Shown one piece after another: positions 12,050 through 25,744 of a stretch of DNA of 64,000 nt. Below the pieces are notes generated by a model. That model searched no databases. It saw nothing but the letters and a program-made list of their open reading frames with translations, and had not been told where the DNA came from. Every line of letters begins with the position of its first letter. Position 1 is the first letter of the stretch. This DNA comes from Riptortus pedestris. Its lineage: Eukaryota; Arthropoda; Insecta; Hemiptera; Alydidae. A program made the position numbers and the translations under genes. The DNA lies in the NCBI GenBank assembly GCA_019009955.1, contig CM032228.1, positions 67,702,001-67,766,000 of the forward strand. Direction: 5' to 3'.

Positions 12050-12274
12050 TATTATTTATTTATTAACGTCCACTTTTTGCAACTTAGGCTAATCCGGACG
12101 GGTTATCTACAGGTTACCACCCTTTTCGCGCCAGGGTGGGATTTTAGGACGTTATTTAATGAATTTCGTCACTAAATAATTTCCCTTGCCCAGGTGAGAA
12201 TCGAACTCGCCACTCTAGGTTTACCATGTGAGATAAAGGTCAACGCTTTAACTCGCATGGCTAACCTGAGCCCC
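12050..12274 (-). mobile_element. tRNA-derived SINE, full length, with target duplication (-)
   Basis: This 225-bp minus-strand copy is the same length as the 2368-2592 copy. It is flanked by a perfect 11-bp direct repeat TGAAATAAAAT (12039-12049 and 12275-12285). The tRNA-like head is at the right end: complement of GGGGCTCAGGTTAGCC, with B-box complement GAGAATCGAACTC. It lies in the body of a HINE-like element. Confidence 0.92.
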
Positions 12275-12532
12275 TGAAATAAAATGGTTCATAACAAAAC
12301 AGTTTATTACTAATATGACATCAGTAGAAGTGGGTGTTTTCTGAAAGCTCAAAACTGAAAAATGCAAATATCTAGGTTAATATTCAAGATAGAGAATAAA
12401 TAACAATATTTATAGTACATTTAATTTGCAATAAGATTGCTTCTATACATTTAAAAAACAAACAAAATAAGCTGCCCTCTTTCTGAGGGTACCGGTATGG
12501 TCAGCCTCCTAATCTGCCAATTTCTGGTAATA

Positions 12533-15020
12533 TTTTTTTTTTTTTTTATTTTTATTTATTTTTAATTTTGTTTAAATTGTATACGAAAAATTCAAATACA
12601 TTGAATATTACAAATTAGGGGTGTATCTCAGGTGAGAGTGCAGCTTATTATTTTTATCTTTATTTTTTATATAAATGATGATGTATGATCCTTATTGATG
12701 ATTTTAGAACAAGTGTGGATAAGTTCTTCAGTTCATCGTTTGTTAGCCCTTGTTCTATTAGTATCTTCACCGTTTTCTGATGGAGGACTCCTCTTGAGCC
12801 GAACAGTAGCCCCATAACTGTCCAGTCTTGGATTTCGTATTTCTTTATGAAATAGGGGCAACAAGGTTCATATATGCTTTTCTTCTCCTGGTCCACCTCG
12901 TCTGCTTGATTTTTATTAATCTCAAAACGGACAGTAGGATCCAGAATTAAGCCCCTTTTTTCATTTTTCTTGATGGCTACAATATCCGCTCTTCTTGGAC
13001 TGCCGTCTGAGGAATTGCAAGCCACCTCTTCAAATATATCCCAATCTGGGTGCTTCTTTTTCAAGAGGTGTGCAATTTGAGTCCGGACCTTATGATGCCG
13101 AGAAATGCGCATTGTCTCGCCCCATTGGCAGGAACCTAGAACATGCGGGAGGTTTTCGGTCTCGCTGCAATGACGGCAGCGGGTTGTTCCTAAGTTCCTT
13201 CCTGGGACAGAGCGGACTGGCACAAGGTAGGTATTCATCTTTATTGCTGTAGTCCATTCAGAAGAGGAAAGGCCTTGTTTGTCACACATCCAAGAATTTG
13301 ATGTTTTCCATTCATCAAAAGTTTCAACGCCTTTCCCTTTAACAGGTAGGCCGCACCACTCATTAAAGGAACTTTGGCGCAATTCTTGTCGAAAACTTTT
13401 GACTGAGTAATTATTTTCATCAGCTCGTAACTTGAGTGCAGACAAACAGTCTGTTATTTCTGAGCTGATGTTTCGGGTTAAAAGAACATATGGATTTCCG
13501 TCTCGCTTGAGTGCAGAACATACATTTAAATGCTGTAGAAAGGCTTCCCAATAAGCATTGAACATTCCTAAACCTCTAACATTGCGCGAAGAATAAAACA
13601 TGCTGTCAGGAGTGTCCGATGGGATATTTAATATTTCTTTGGCGCAACTTCTGACTACTTTGTCTATTTTCTTCAAAAAGGAAGGCTGGAGATCTTTCAA
13701 GGGTGCGCATTGCAGGGGATATATTAGGATAGACCATACATATTGGTTCAAGATATTTAGCTTCTTGTCTGGTTTTAATAAGAATGATGACGCTAATTTA
13801 TTCAATTTTTCCACCAGGGTGTTGATAAGCTTGTCTTTATCCAGCCAGATTTCTTCCTTGAACGAGACTCCCAGGTATCGGATTCTTTCATCTGGACCAA
13901 TACTATGAATTATTTGGCCATCCATTGTCCTTAGTTTTGTCGAAATTAGCTTCCCCTTTTCTATTTGTATAGCTTTACTTTTTTCCGCATTTATCAGTAA
14001 TCCGATTTTTTGAAAATTGTCTATAACTAGTTCTACGAGATGTTCAGCCGATTCTTTGCCCTTAGCAATGAGGGCTATATCGTCGGGAATCCGCAACATG
14101 ATAGACTAGGTAAATTTTCAATTAATCGATATCCAAAAGCATTTGTAATATCGGGTTCGCTTAATTCTTGGAATATAAAATCGATTCCCATATTAAAAAG
14201 AAAAGGAGATGTTGGGGCGCCCTGTGCTACTCCTTTCTTGATAAGTATAGGCTCGATTTTCTTTCTTTTAGCCAGGGAAATACAAATTTGGTTGCCTGTA
14301 AGTAGGCTGTCGACCATATATGTTGCAGCTTAAGTTGAATCTCGTATGTTGACAATGTTTTCCTTAAATGTTCATGGCCAACGCTATCAAATGCTTTAGA
14401 TCCACATCTCGGAATACTATGCAACAGTTCTTCTTAGTTGGTTTCGAATTCTTAATCCATGCATTTATTAGAGAAGAGTTTACAAATATTCCGGTACATG
14501 CAACAAACCCTCTTTGATGTGTTGACAATTCTACATTTTGCTTCAATTGTTTGTCTATAGCCCTCTCAATCATTATTCTTAAAATTGAGAATATGGTTAT
14601 TGGCCGATAGTTAGACATTATTTTTATCACCTGATTTAAAAATGAGAATTGTTCTTCCATTGCGAAATATGTCTGGGACTACGCTCCAATTCAACATGTA
14701 ATTGGCTATATTGGCTATTATTTTGTAACACTTTACATCACGGATTGTCCTAACGATGATTCCATCTGGCCCGGCAGCTGAATCGAGAGATATGCCTCTA
14801 ATAGCTGACTCGAGATCTGTTTCATTAAGAATGATATCTGATTCAGAAGAATTAGGAAATTTATGGTAATTTTCTAATTGGTGATGGTTTTCTATCCCAA
14901 ATAATTGTTCAAAGTGTGCCTTAACTTGGGAAACATAAACATCCGTGTCGCACAAGATATTCTCTTCGTAGTCATTAAATACTTGTTGAACAATTTTCTT
15001 TCGTCTATAATAGTAATAAT
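12533..15020 (-). mobile_element. R2-superfamily non-LTR retrotransposon, 5'-truncated
   Basis: On the minus strand, a reverse transcriptase region is followed by a restriction-like endonuclease region and a 3' UTR that ends in a poly-A tract (T run at 12533-12546 on the plus strand). The 5' end stops in the middle of the reverse transcriptase N-terminal region at about 15020, at a TA microsatellite. The N-terminal zinc-finger/Myb region typical of R2-type proteins is missing. The location is not ribosomal: neighbours are HINE-like sequence. No clear target duplication was found. Confidence 0.8.
12660..15015 (-). pseudogene. R2-type reverse transcriptase/restriction-like endonuclease, frameshifted
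   Basis: The protein order is reverse transcriptase, then CCHC finger, then endonuclease. The longest open frame (12660-14099, 479 residues) starts at the RT motif with PDDIALI (residues 5-11), continues with a thumb region (RYLGVSF, 74-80), a finger C-x2-C-x7-H-x4-C (C308, C311, H319, C324) followed by RISRHHKV, and an endonuclease core RRADIVAI (369-376) and ILDPTVRFE (385-393). Upstream pieces lie in other frames: KKGVAQGAPTSPFLFNMG (14075-14317), KAFDSVGHEH (14227-14424), SNYRPITIFSILRIMIERA (14364-14660) and SAAGPDGI (14611-15015). At least three frame changes therefore break it. The FADD box reads IPDD, another sign of decay. The CCHC spacing and PD-(D/E)xK-like core are characteristic of the R2/NeSL/CRE group with restriction-like endonucleases, not of apurinic-endonuclease LINEs. 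Confidence 0.85.
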
Positions 15021-15031
15021 GTATTACTATA

Positions 15032-15080
<49 letters not shown>

Positions 15081-15113
<33 letters not shown>
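15081..15113. repeat. Compound (TA)n(GA)n microsatellite
   Basis: A TA run (about 15038-15080) passes directly into a GA run (15081-15113). It sits at the position of the central TA tract of the split HINE-like copy and at the 5' border of the R2-type element. Confidence 0.9.
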
Positions 15114-15118
<5 letters not shown>

Positions 15119-15334
15119 ATAAATCTATCTACCTCATTTTCGTCATATACGGGTTAGGATCGATGGAGATTTGAAGATATTTTATCGAAAATCACGCAAT
15201 GAATGTAATCTCCATGTCTGATTTCCATTAAGAGTAATCTTGTAAAACAAAATGGACTCCGTGGAGGTTACCCCATTATTGTGATCAGTCTCCACTAGTA
15301 GTTTTCCATATCTCAAAATACAAGAGCATGAGCT

Positions 15335-15650
15335 GCGTAAACCGAACCGATTAATTCTAAATAAAAATCCGTTAAGGAGAAGTGGGAGTTTCCTACAGGC
15401 TGAAAACAAGAAACTACCAGTGACTCATTTCATATTACAGTTACGAAAAAACGTATAGCATCAATCGTCAAACAATATTGGCTATATACAATATTGTGAT
15501 CCGACTAATAGCAACGGTGATATTTTGCATTTTCGTTTTTCTGCCCCTCTAACCCCCTCCTCTCTCTGCAGATTTCTGCCATTAACTAACTGGATATTTA
15601 ATTTTACGCGAAACCCTTAAAAATTATGTTTGTTAACGGTCAGACAAACT
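15335..15650 (-). mobile_element. HINE-like fragment (-)
   Basis: Phrases 'GTGGGAGTTTCCTACAGGCTGAAAAC', 'AGTTACGAAAAAACGTATAGCATCAATC' and 'GCAGATTTCTGCCATTAACTAACT' follow the minus-strand body order seen near 63.5 kb. Neither end of the element is present. Confidence 0.55.
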
Positions 15651-16526
15651 TTCTGACGACTAGAGTTGTCATTAATAGACCAGCCCATGATTTAATACTA
15701 AAGAAAAAAAAAATTAAATTAAATTTGTCTTCTCTAATATTTAAAATAATCTAATTGTGGCAAATTCTAATTAATTTTAAATATTAATTTTCCCCCTTCA
15801 TGTTGCCTTTACTAATTAATAGAGGGTCGTATTTAAATTCATAATGTTCAAATGGGAAGACCAGTCATTCAATTTCATGAAAAATTATTTGTTGTAGTAA
15901 GGTGCAATTTAGGTGTGGTTTGTCAATTCAAGTATACCTCTTAGCTCTGAAAAGGAAATATTTTCTGGAAAATTCCTTAGAATAAAATTCAGCATTCAGA
16001 ATAGCCCTGGGCGTTAATGCCTTCTAGGAAGTTGTAGCGTGAGTTAGGTATCCGTGTTTACTTTCACTTAGAGTACGGGGAGTGTGCATTACCACATCCC
16101 TCGTGGGGCACCGGAAAATTCATCTCTGGAGCCCGGGAAAATTATTTCCAACTTTTTCTACTGGCTCCAACTTTATGATTTAGGCGCTTGTCCATCTACC
16201 TTTCACCTCCAGATCTTAAAGTAATGGTTAACATAATATAATTGGCCTGTTAAAATAATTACCCTTGTTGAAACACAAATTAATTCCGTTTATGTGAAGA
16301 AAGAGGAAAATAAAGGAGGATAAGTAGTTAATAAAAATTGTTATTCTTTGTCTAAATTGGAACTTAGGTATCTTTAGCCAATAAGGTTGTAGGGAAAATC
16401 GAAGAGCAGAAGCGGAGATAAAATATATTAACATAGGCAGAAAAAAATATACAAATAACTTGGTTAGCATTCAAACTAGGGAAAACATGTATATGAAAAT
16501 CGTTTTAGAAAACTAAATATTCCAGT
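15651..16526. other. Intervening AT-rich sequence, nothing recognised
   Basis: No motif, transposon end or convincing reading frame was recognised. An 80-codon minus-strand frame at 16228-16470 has no family features. Confidence 0.5.
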
Positions 16527-16741
16527 GGGGCTCAAGTTAACCAAGTGAGTTAAAACTTTAGCAATAATCTCACATAGTATACATAGAGTGGGGGGTTCGA
16601 ATCCCGTTGGGAAATAGGAATTTATTTAGTGACTTACTCATTAAATAACATCATGGTCCCATCCGGTCTAGAAAAGGGTGGTAACCTCTGGATAATTAAT
16701 TAGCCATAGTTCCAAAGAAGTGGACTTCCATAAATATTATA
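16527..16741 (+). mobile_element. SINE, diverged copy (+)
   Basis: Starts GGGGCTCAAGTTAACCAAGT. The B box is GGGTTCGAATCCC, closer to the canonical RNA polymerase III B box than in other copies. Body and tail are recognisable but carry many substitutions. No clear target duplication. Confidence 0.82.
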
Positions 16742-16992
16742 AACATTCAACAAGATTGTTTACATTGCATTTTTCTACCCTCCTCAAAGTAATGCACATA
16801 TTTACAATTTTAAATTATTCTCACTCTTGGAGTGAGACTGGTTGTGTTAAAAACTACATTTTAAGCAAAAAAAAAGACCTTAGGGCGTCAATCTAAGGAA
16901 GGTTACTTATCTTTTTCCAGTGGCAGATGTTTCGTCCTTCTGGGCATTGACAACGCTTAATAAATATAGCCATAATCCTCTCAGGAGAATAT

Positions 16993-17222
16993 GGGGCTCA
17001 GGTTAGCCATGTGAGTTAAAGCGTTGACATTAATCTCACATGGTATACCTAGAGTGGCGAGTTCGATTCCCGCCTAGGCAAATAGGAATTTCTTTAGTGA
17101 CTTACTCATTAAATAAAATCCGTAGACCCACCCTGGCTAGGAAAGGGTGGTAACCTGTAGATAACCGATCCTAATTAGTCATAGTTGCAAAAAGTGTACG
17201 TTAATAAATAATTTGAATTTAA
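16993..17222 (+). mobile_element. SINE, full length (+)
   Basis: Starts GGGGCTCAGGTTAGCC and ends with 'CGTTAATAAATAATTTGAATT'. A probable target duplication, TCTCAGGAGAATA (left) against TCTCAGAAGAATA (right), has one mismatch, so this insertion is older than the perfect-duplication copies. Confidence 0.88.
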
Positions 17223-19248
<2,026 letters not shown>

Positions 19249-19370
19249 AGCAGATTTCCCTTAAGGGAAATCAGCTATTGAGGTTGTACTCATGACGGAA
19301 TTTTCGAAATTTTTCTTCAAATGTCCATCGATCCTACCCAGGAGATGACGAAAATGATGTCCGTTCAAAA

Positions 19371-19415
<45 letters not shown>

Positions 19416-19968
19416 TGTTACCGCTCTAGCGGTCGCAATTTTTGGGTGATCGTTACCAAACTCGATATTTAGTCGTTTTATGTAAAAATAAAGATCAAGT
19501 TCGTTAACGGCTGAAATCGGACCAGTGGGAGGGGGGGGGGGTTTAGAGGGGAGGATTTTCGAAATATCTCCGTTACTATACGTCGGACCGAAAAATTGTA
19601 CAGAATCAATCTTATTGCAAATTACATTTACTATAAATATTGTTATATACTGTTATTCTCTATCTTGAATATTAACCGAGATATTTGCATTTGTATTCTG
19701 CGTGTGGTCACCTGTAGGCTATGTTCAGACTTTCCGCCGAGAGCTCTGGTGGCCGTTTCCATAACTATTCGTCCCTCGTGAATAGGTTTTGAGGTTAGGT
19801 TAACTGTTTTTTGGGGCTAGAAACTACTGGGTTATTACGCCCTAAATAATGTTTTAGGTTTAGAGGTTTCTTACTACTACAGTTGTTATTAGGCAGATTT
19901 CTCTATTGTAAAACTTCACGTGGAAAATCTGCTTAGTTTACGCAGCCCCTGCGTGACGGACTTTTTTT
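19249..19968 (+). mobile_element. HINE-like element, complete, best-preserved copy (+)
   Basis: All diagnostic parts are present. The 5' end is AGCAGATTTCCCTTAAGGGA, the first 20 bases of a near-perfect palindrome. It is followed by 'TATTGAGGTTGTACTCATGACGG', a (TA)n tract (19374-19410), the internal hairpin ACCGCTCTAGCGGT and a G-run (19531-19540). The 3' end has GGAAAATCTGCTTAGTTTAC, then hairpin CGCAGCCCCTGCG (19941-19953), TGACGG and a T run. About 720 bp, no coding capacity. Used here as the reference copy. Confidence 0.85.
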
Positions 19969-21318
19969 GTATGAATGTGAAACATAGATTCTTCTAATGA
20001 AAGTAGATGCTCTCATGGATAGGTGGGCAAAAAAAATCTGAGCACCCTCCTTTTTTTTCCGAAAATTACTTTCACGTGCCTGAGAAACTAAGATTTCTTA
20101 GTTCTCTATCCTTCCTTCCACTTACTACTACAGGTAATTTTCTCATTGTCATTAATTGTTAATTTTCTGTTTTCATTAAAAATATTACGTTAATTTTATT
20201 ATTTATTTTTATTATTATTAAGAGTACACGCAGAAAATAAGTGAGCTTGTATCTTCTGTACCCACGAATATAATTTGATTAGTTACCTGGCTGTGTATCG
20301 AATCATTTACTCAATGATATCGTATGAGTATTGTACTATTTACATATATGAATTTAAAAAAATCAAAAGTTTGGCGCTAATATCGCACCCCAGAATATGA
20401 CTGCTGAAGGATTCAATAGAAAATTATTCAAACTTAGTATCATCTGTCAGTGCTAAAATATTAATAAATAAAATCCAGTAAAATCACTTCGATTTTTAAT
20501 AAACATTAGACAAATGAACGTAATAAATAAATGTGTTGGTGTGAGAGTGTAATATGATATATGAATTTTTATCCAGAAATGGCCTATACATTTATAAAGA
20601 GTTTGAAACATTCTGTTCATACTTAGCGAAATTCTACTTATTTTCTTTACTTAAAAAACTTTTAAAAGCGAAAAAAAGAAAATTCCCATATGCGTATTTT
20701 ACACTTATGTATTGATCTAAATTTTGAAAGGGAGGAGTAAATTAAATTAAATTTTCCGAGCATACAGATATCTGTCTGGAAAGGATGGCATATGAAATGA
20801 AAAACTTGGTGCAAAATATCAGAGACAGATGAAATAGTATTTTGAATCGTAAACTTTCTTGGTGTAACACATAATTATTCAAACGTATAAAGACTATTTG
20901 CTATTTTCTGTTAGTTGACTATACGGTATTAGCCCATTATTTTTGTGATATATTTTGCTAAAGGTTTCCGGCAGCCTTTACCGATACCATCAGATTCAGA
21001 AAAGATCTTGCCGAGCCGACATTTTGCTCCTGTCGGCAGATAAGCAAAATAAATATATGCTAAATAAGTGGGTTATCTTCTCCATACAACACCTAACGCC
21101 TAGTCATCCTTCATTCTCTTCTTTCGCCAATCCTGAAATATACCAAATTCTTGAAGATGGTTTACTTTTCACGTGTCTTTCAAAAAGCCACGTGAAAACC
21201 TCATAATAATGACAATAACAATTTTTACAAATTTTCCATTTTTAAGTGCTTTAGAGAGATGGAAAAATGTATATAATTTCGAATAAAAACAGAAATTATA
21301 TTAATTATTATATATTAT
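19969..21318. other. Intervening sequence, nothing recognised
   Basis: An 83-codon plus-strand frame (20955-21206) carries no recognisable motif. Rest AT-rich. Confidence 0.5.
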
Positions 21319-21328
21319 ACACACACAT

Positions 21329-21386
<58 letters not shown>

Positions 21387-21395
21387 ACGCACAGA
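21319..21395. repeat. (CA)n microsatellite, slightly interrupted
   Basis: About 75 bp of CA repeats with a few interruptions (ATAC, AAAC, GCAC). Confidence 0.95.
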
Positions 21396-24300
21396 CATAC
21401 ACTTATTTCTGACGGTAGTCCTTACATCAGTATATTACTTCAACATTTATAAACAATAACCTGATACATATTATTAAATCAATCTTAAAAAATCGTTAAT
21501 TATTACTTCGCTACACATTATTTTTCTTCATTTATTAAATTATTATGTAACATATCTTATTTATTATTATTATTATTATTCACTTTGTTTCTCTTACTTC
21601 TCCTATTTCCGAATTAGTCTTTGTTAAATTCTACTTTCTTTCTTTTATTTCAATTAATAATTTCGTATAATTAATAGGCATGCCAAAGAGTAAATCGCTC
21701 CCCACCCGTTACGCTGAATTGTGAATTCTTACTTATACCACTTGACTTACGCAGCTTACTAAAGGTAGCCCACACATTCCCTTAATACTTCAACATTAAA
21801 AATAAGAATTTCTCACAAACTTAGAACTGTTACTTTTTATAATGAATACATCAATTAGCTCTAGCTTAAACTTCTTACTGTATATATGGGTGTGTGTGAT
21901 TGGGTACATATGTGCACGGTTTTAGAACTTTGTTTATATTCATGTATATTTTTATTTTAATAGTTTTATGAATTGCACTAACAATACAGTTTTTTTTAAA
22001 TTAATTGCTCGTCATAGTTTTTTATTATCTGGTTTTTTATACGATTTTTTTTTTCAATTTAATGTTTCATTTTATCCTATTTGATTGATTATCCAGGTTT
22101 TGTTTTTCTGTTTCACGTTCTTACTTTTTCCTGTTTTAGTAGTTTAAGTTTTGTTTCTGGCATTTTCTATTTATATTTCTGGTTTTGTTCACTTGTAATA
22201 TCGTGTGTCAGCTTGAGCTCCATAAGAAATAAATATTTGGACGGAAAAACAGTTTCATTTGAAAGTAACAGACGATATCACCGTTCCAATACATTGCATC
22301 AAAACATCAGATCATAATTTATAGATCTTTTAATGTTATCAATAATTCTGTAAAATAGTTCTATGCCCACGACCGCCTTAAAATGAAATTTCAAAATTCT
22401 AAGGCTAATCGTTTGTGAATCATGAGAGAAACGTACATACCAACAAACATGACGCAATAACTAGTTAAATTCAATGAATTCCGTTCATATCTAAAAACTC
22501 GAAAATTCTTCCATTTACAATACTAAAGTAAACTCACTTCATACAAAAATTAAAGATACTACAAATATTGTTGCCGTCTTAAAATATTTAATACACAGTT
22601 GGATGAAGAATGCGGAATCGAAAGTCGATGAAACTTCGAGAATTCATAATCCCAAAAATTGGGATGAACTAACTTTCATCTTTCGGAAGCACAGTTTCAT
22701 AATGGGCAATACCTATAATAAAACGCTCATGAATAAAACCTGAAATAATTCAACGAAGGCTAATACACTGTGTGAATTTAGTTTTCTATACGAATAACTC
22801 AATTCAGAAATGAATTAGTGCACATATATCCCTTAACCATTCATAAATTTTTAATTACATAATTTAAGTTATTCATTTGCGAATGTTTTATATTATAAAT
22901 ATTATTTGGTGTTGAATTTGTATTATTTGTGTTTTATGTGATATATTTTTAGTGGAACGAAGGAGGATAATTATATTAACAACTAATTGTATTTAGAATT
23001 TTTTTGTACAAAAAATAAGCGCTTTTTTTGGAAAATCCAAACCAGTAAAACCTTAATTGATGTATTAGCATACAGATCGATAGACAAGATGGTTTCCCAG
23101 GTGGTTTCAGTTATGAAAACTAATCTTTTGAAGCTCTCATTTCTCTACAACAATCTCGAAGATAACTTATGTAAATCACGGGATAGGATCTAAAGGGAAT
23201 CGAAGCCCATTGGTGGAGGGACATATCTAGATAACCAATGGGAGTAGAATAGGACGGACGGCAGTCCAATAAGCTGAATGAGAATTCCAAGGCTTGAATT
23301 ATCGCTACCTCAGGAATGAACGGAGAGAGGTTTCGCCAATGCAGTCAACTCCATTGCACTAACCGCTATGTCCAATGTCTGACAACTCAGTTCACCACTT
23401 ATGGATGTAACAACTACAGTCATGTAACTCTATTTATTATACAAATATGTATATTTTACACAATACTCCCCTATTAGCATTCTTCCAATAAAGAAAATAT
23501 AAATACATTTTTTTTTGGACATGAGTTTAATTTAACCTGATTTAGGTTTAAGAAAACCAGAATTTACATTGACCGGGCTTGAGATATAAAATGACCGATG
23601 TTATTTTCAAACAATGACCATGAGGCCTGTGTTTTGGAGGTTATATTCTATGAAAAAAAGTAAGAAGTTTGATTTCTGATCGGAAAAATAATTAATTATT
23701 TTATGTTCAGAAATAAATACCACAGTTTTAGTAACGATTTCATCGTTCATTTAAGCAGTTACATTATAACAAGTAATTTATAAAAACTATTTCTATTTAA
23801 TATAAAATATAGTCATACTAACAAAAGTGGCCATTAACAAATAATAATATGAAATATTTACTGTAGTATCAGTAATACATATGAAACGATTAGAATACTG
23901 AATATTTTGAGGCAATGACGTAAAAATGAATTCTCCAGTAATTTAGGAATTTTAGGAGTATTTTTATTTCATTTTTATCGATAATTTAATAAATAGGTAC
24001 ACATTAAAAGTAAGAAAATTTATAAAACAAATATTGAGGAAACTCATTTCAATTTTATTAATTTGGTATCCATTGGTCAGTTTAGTTGCAATAATAATGC
24101 AATCGGGATGAATAGAAACCGGTATAAAAATAATTTATTTTAAATATTTATTGCCTTTTCACATATCATGTTTACTCTTAACATTATTATTACAGCAAAT
24201 AAGTACTTAATATATCTTATAAATCATTTTAGAAGTATAGTTTTGTGAAAAACTCTCTCTTTCAAATTTTCGTCGCGCAGGTAATAAACGTTGATAATTA

Positions 24301-24825
24301 ATTCCATAAATTAAATGTCATAGAAATATTTATGTTTAAATTCAATTAAATTGATAATATTATAGAGAACGAATTGCATTTTATGCTATAAAATTAAAGG
24401 CCTAATAAATGTTCGAAATTTAAAATAATGTTTTCATTCACGCATATTTTATATACATATATGTATGTGATTTAAAAAAAAAATATCGTATGGATCTAGG
24501 GTAATTTAATTTTACAATATATGTTTTACAGCTAAATATTAGTTCAAATAGTATTAATGATAACATCATCACTGTTTTTTATAATTTGCTTAATTTAACC
24601 AAAGGCACACTGTATTTTTAATAGTGATTTTAACTACATATTTAAGTGGGGTACGCTTGTATGGGTGTTTTAAGTTTTTTATAAACTTTGTTTTATATTA
24701 AAATAAATTGAATGTATTAGCCATGAAGAACAATTTTTATTTAAAAAATCAACAACTGGATCTACTGGACTCACCTAAATAATATCTTGCTTAGACCAAA
24801 ATGCGAAGAAAAAAAAGATGATTTG
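21396..24825. other. Long AT-rich stretch without genes
   Basis: About 3.4 kb without a recognisable element. Small frames at 22081-22317 and 22987-23193 (plus) have no family motifs. At about 23330-23390 the minus strand has ATAGCGGTTAGTGCAATGGA, which resembles an RNA polymerase III A box, but no matching B box was found at proper spacing. This is the longest stretch not visibly colonised by the repeat families found elsewhere. Confidence 0.5.
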
Positions 24826-25090
24826 TTCGCGGTTTTTTGTCTCGCCTGAGCGGGTGAGAGGATATGGAGCTTTGGTGACGGCCAGGGGGTAACTGTTGCT
24901 CCAAGCCGAGGAGCGGGGCCCGACAAGACCCGACTCTGCCCGAAGCCCGTCCCACGTTTATTGGCTTTCCACTCGGGCGGCCTCTCTCAAAGACACAGCC
25001 ATCGGCTCTTTTGATGGCTACTCACAACAAGAGACCTGCCGGCCTCAAAAGTTAATCTTATTATATTGGGCTCATCGGAGCTAATTGATT

Positions 25091-25092
<2 letters not shown>
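24826..25092. other. GC-rich island with CpGs, unassigned
   Basis: About 260 bp of clearly higher GC and CpG content in a very AT-rich setting, ending at a CT microsatellite. It contains an inverted CCAAT box (TTTATTGGCTTTCC, about 24956-24970) and GC-rich runs (GAGGAGCGGGGCCCGAC). It could be a promoter or 5' exon of a host gene, a regulatory element, or a GC-rich repeat. A 62-codon frame through it (24896-25084) is not convincing. Confidence 0.4.

Positions 25093-25093
<1 letters not shown>

Positions 25094-25151
<58 letters not shown>
25094..25151. repeat. (CT)n microsatellite
   Basis: About 58 bp of uninterrupted CT, directly beside the GC-rich island. Confidence 0.97.
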
Positions 25152-25153
<2 letters not shown>

Positions 25154-25576
25154 GCCGAGATATTCCCTTCATCCTGAGATACCCTCTTATTCGGGTGAAT
25201 TCCAGGGCTTTATTACTAGAATAACATTTTTCCTGGAGTTTAACACGAGGTATCTGGGACTTATTTCCTTTAGAGTTTAATCATTTATATTTGATCTAAT
25301 CTTTGGAGTAGAAACAAATATTTTCTTTACATTTTGGACGCAGTCTTGATGTCCCATTTTAAGTACACGAATATTAGAATCAAATAATTTGAAAAAAAAA
25401 AAATTAAATAGTTACAAGTTTAAATTTGTGTAGGTCTTTTGATTTCGCTAAGCTCAGTCATTGTTTGATGCGAGAGGAGAAATAAAATCCATTTTTTTTT
25501 TCCGGTTGGCGTTAAAGAACTTTGAGATCTTTAGCCACCCCCATGCGAGGCTCGATAGATAGGCGATGAGAGTTTT

Positions 25577-25698
25577 AGCAGATTTCCCTCAAGGGAAATC
25601 AGCTATTGAGGTTTTACTCATGACGGAATTTTTGAAATTTTTCTTCTGATGTCCATCGATCCTATCTTGTAGATAACGAATATGAGGTCCGTTCAAAA

Positions 25699-25744
<46 letters not shown>

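Larger units (their letters stand above)
11606..15215 (-). mobile_element. HINE-like element, long form, split by a SINE and an R2-type LINE (-)
   Basis: The 3' end lies at the left: AAGTCCGTCACGCAGGCACT, then GTAAACCAAGCAGATTTCCC (11611-11652). The long-form body runs to about 12450 and is interrupted by a SINE at 12050-12274. The remaining part after the microsatellite, with 'CATTTTCGTCATATACGGGTTAGGATCGATGG', resumes at 15037-15215. The R2-type LINE lies between the two halves. The long-form body (11650-11990) matches 30185-30440 and 56340-56620. Confidence 0.65.

Noticed and set aside
12995..14333. Plus-strand open frames over the R2-type element (12995, 13600, 14040)
   Set aside because: Antisense shadows of the reverse transcriptase and endonuclease coding sequence.
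23330..23400. tRNA-like A box on the minus strand
   Set aside because: No B box at suitable spacing and no tRNA fold visible.
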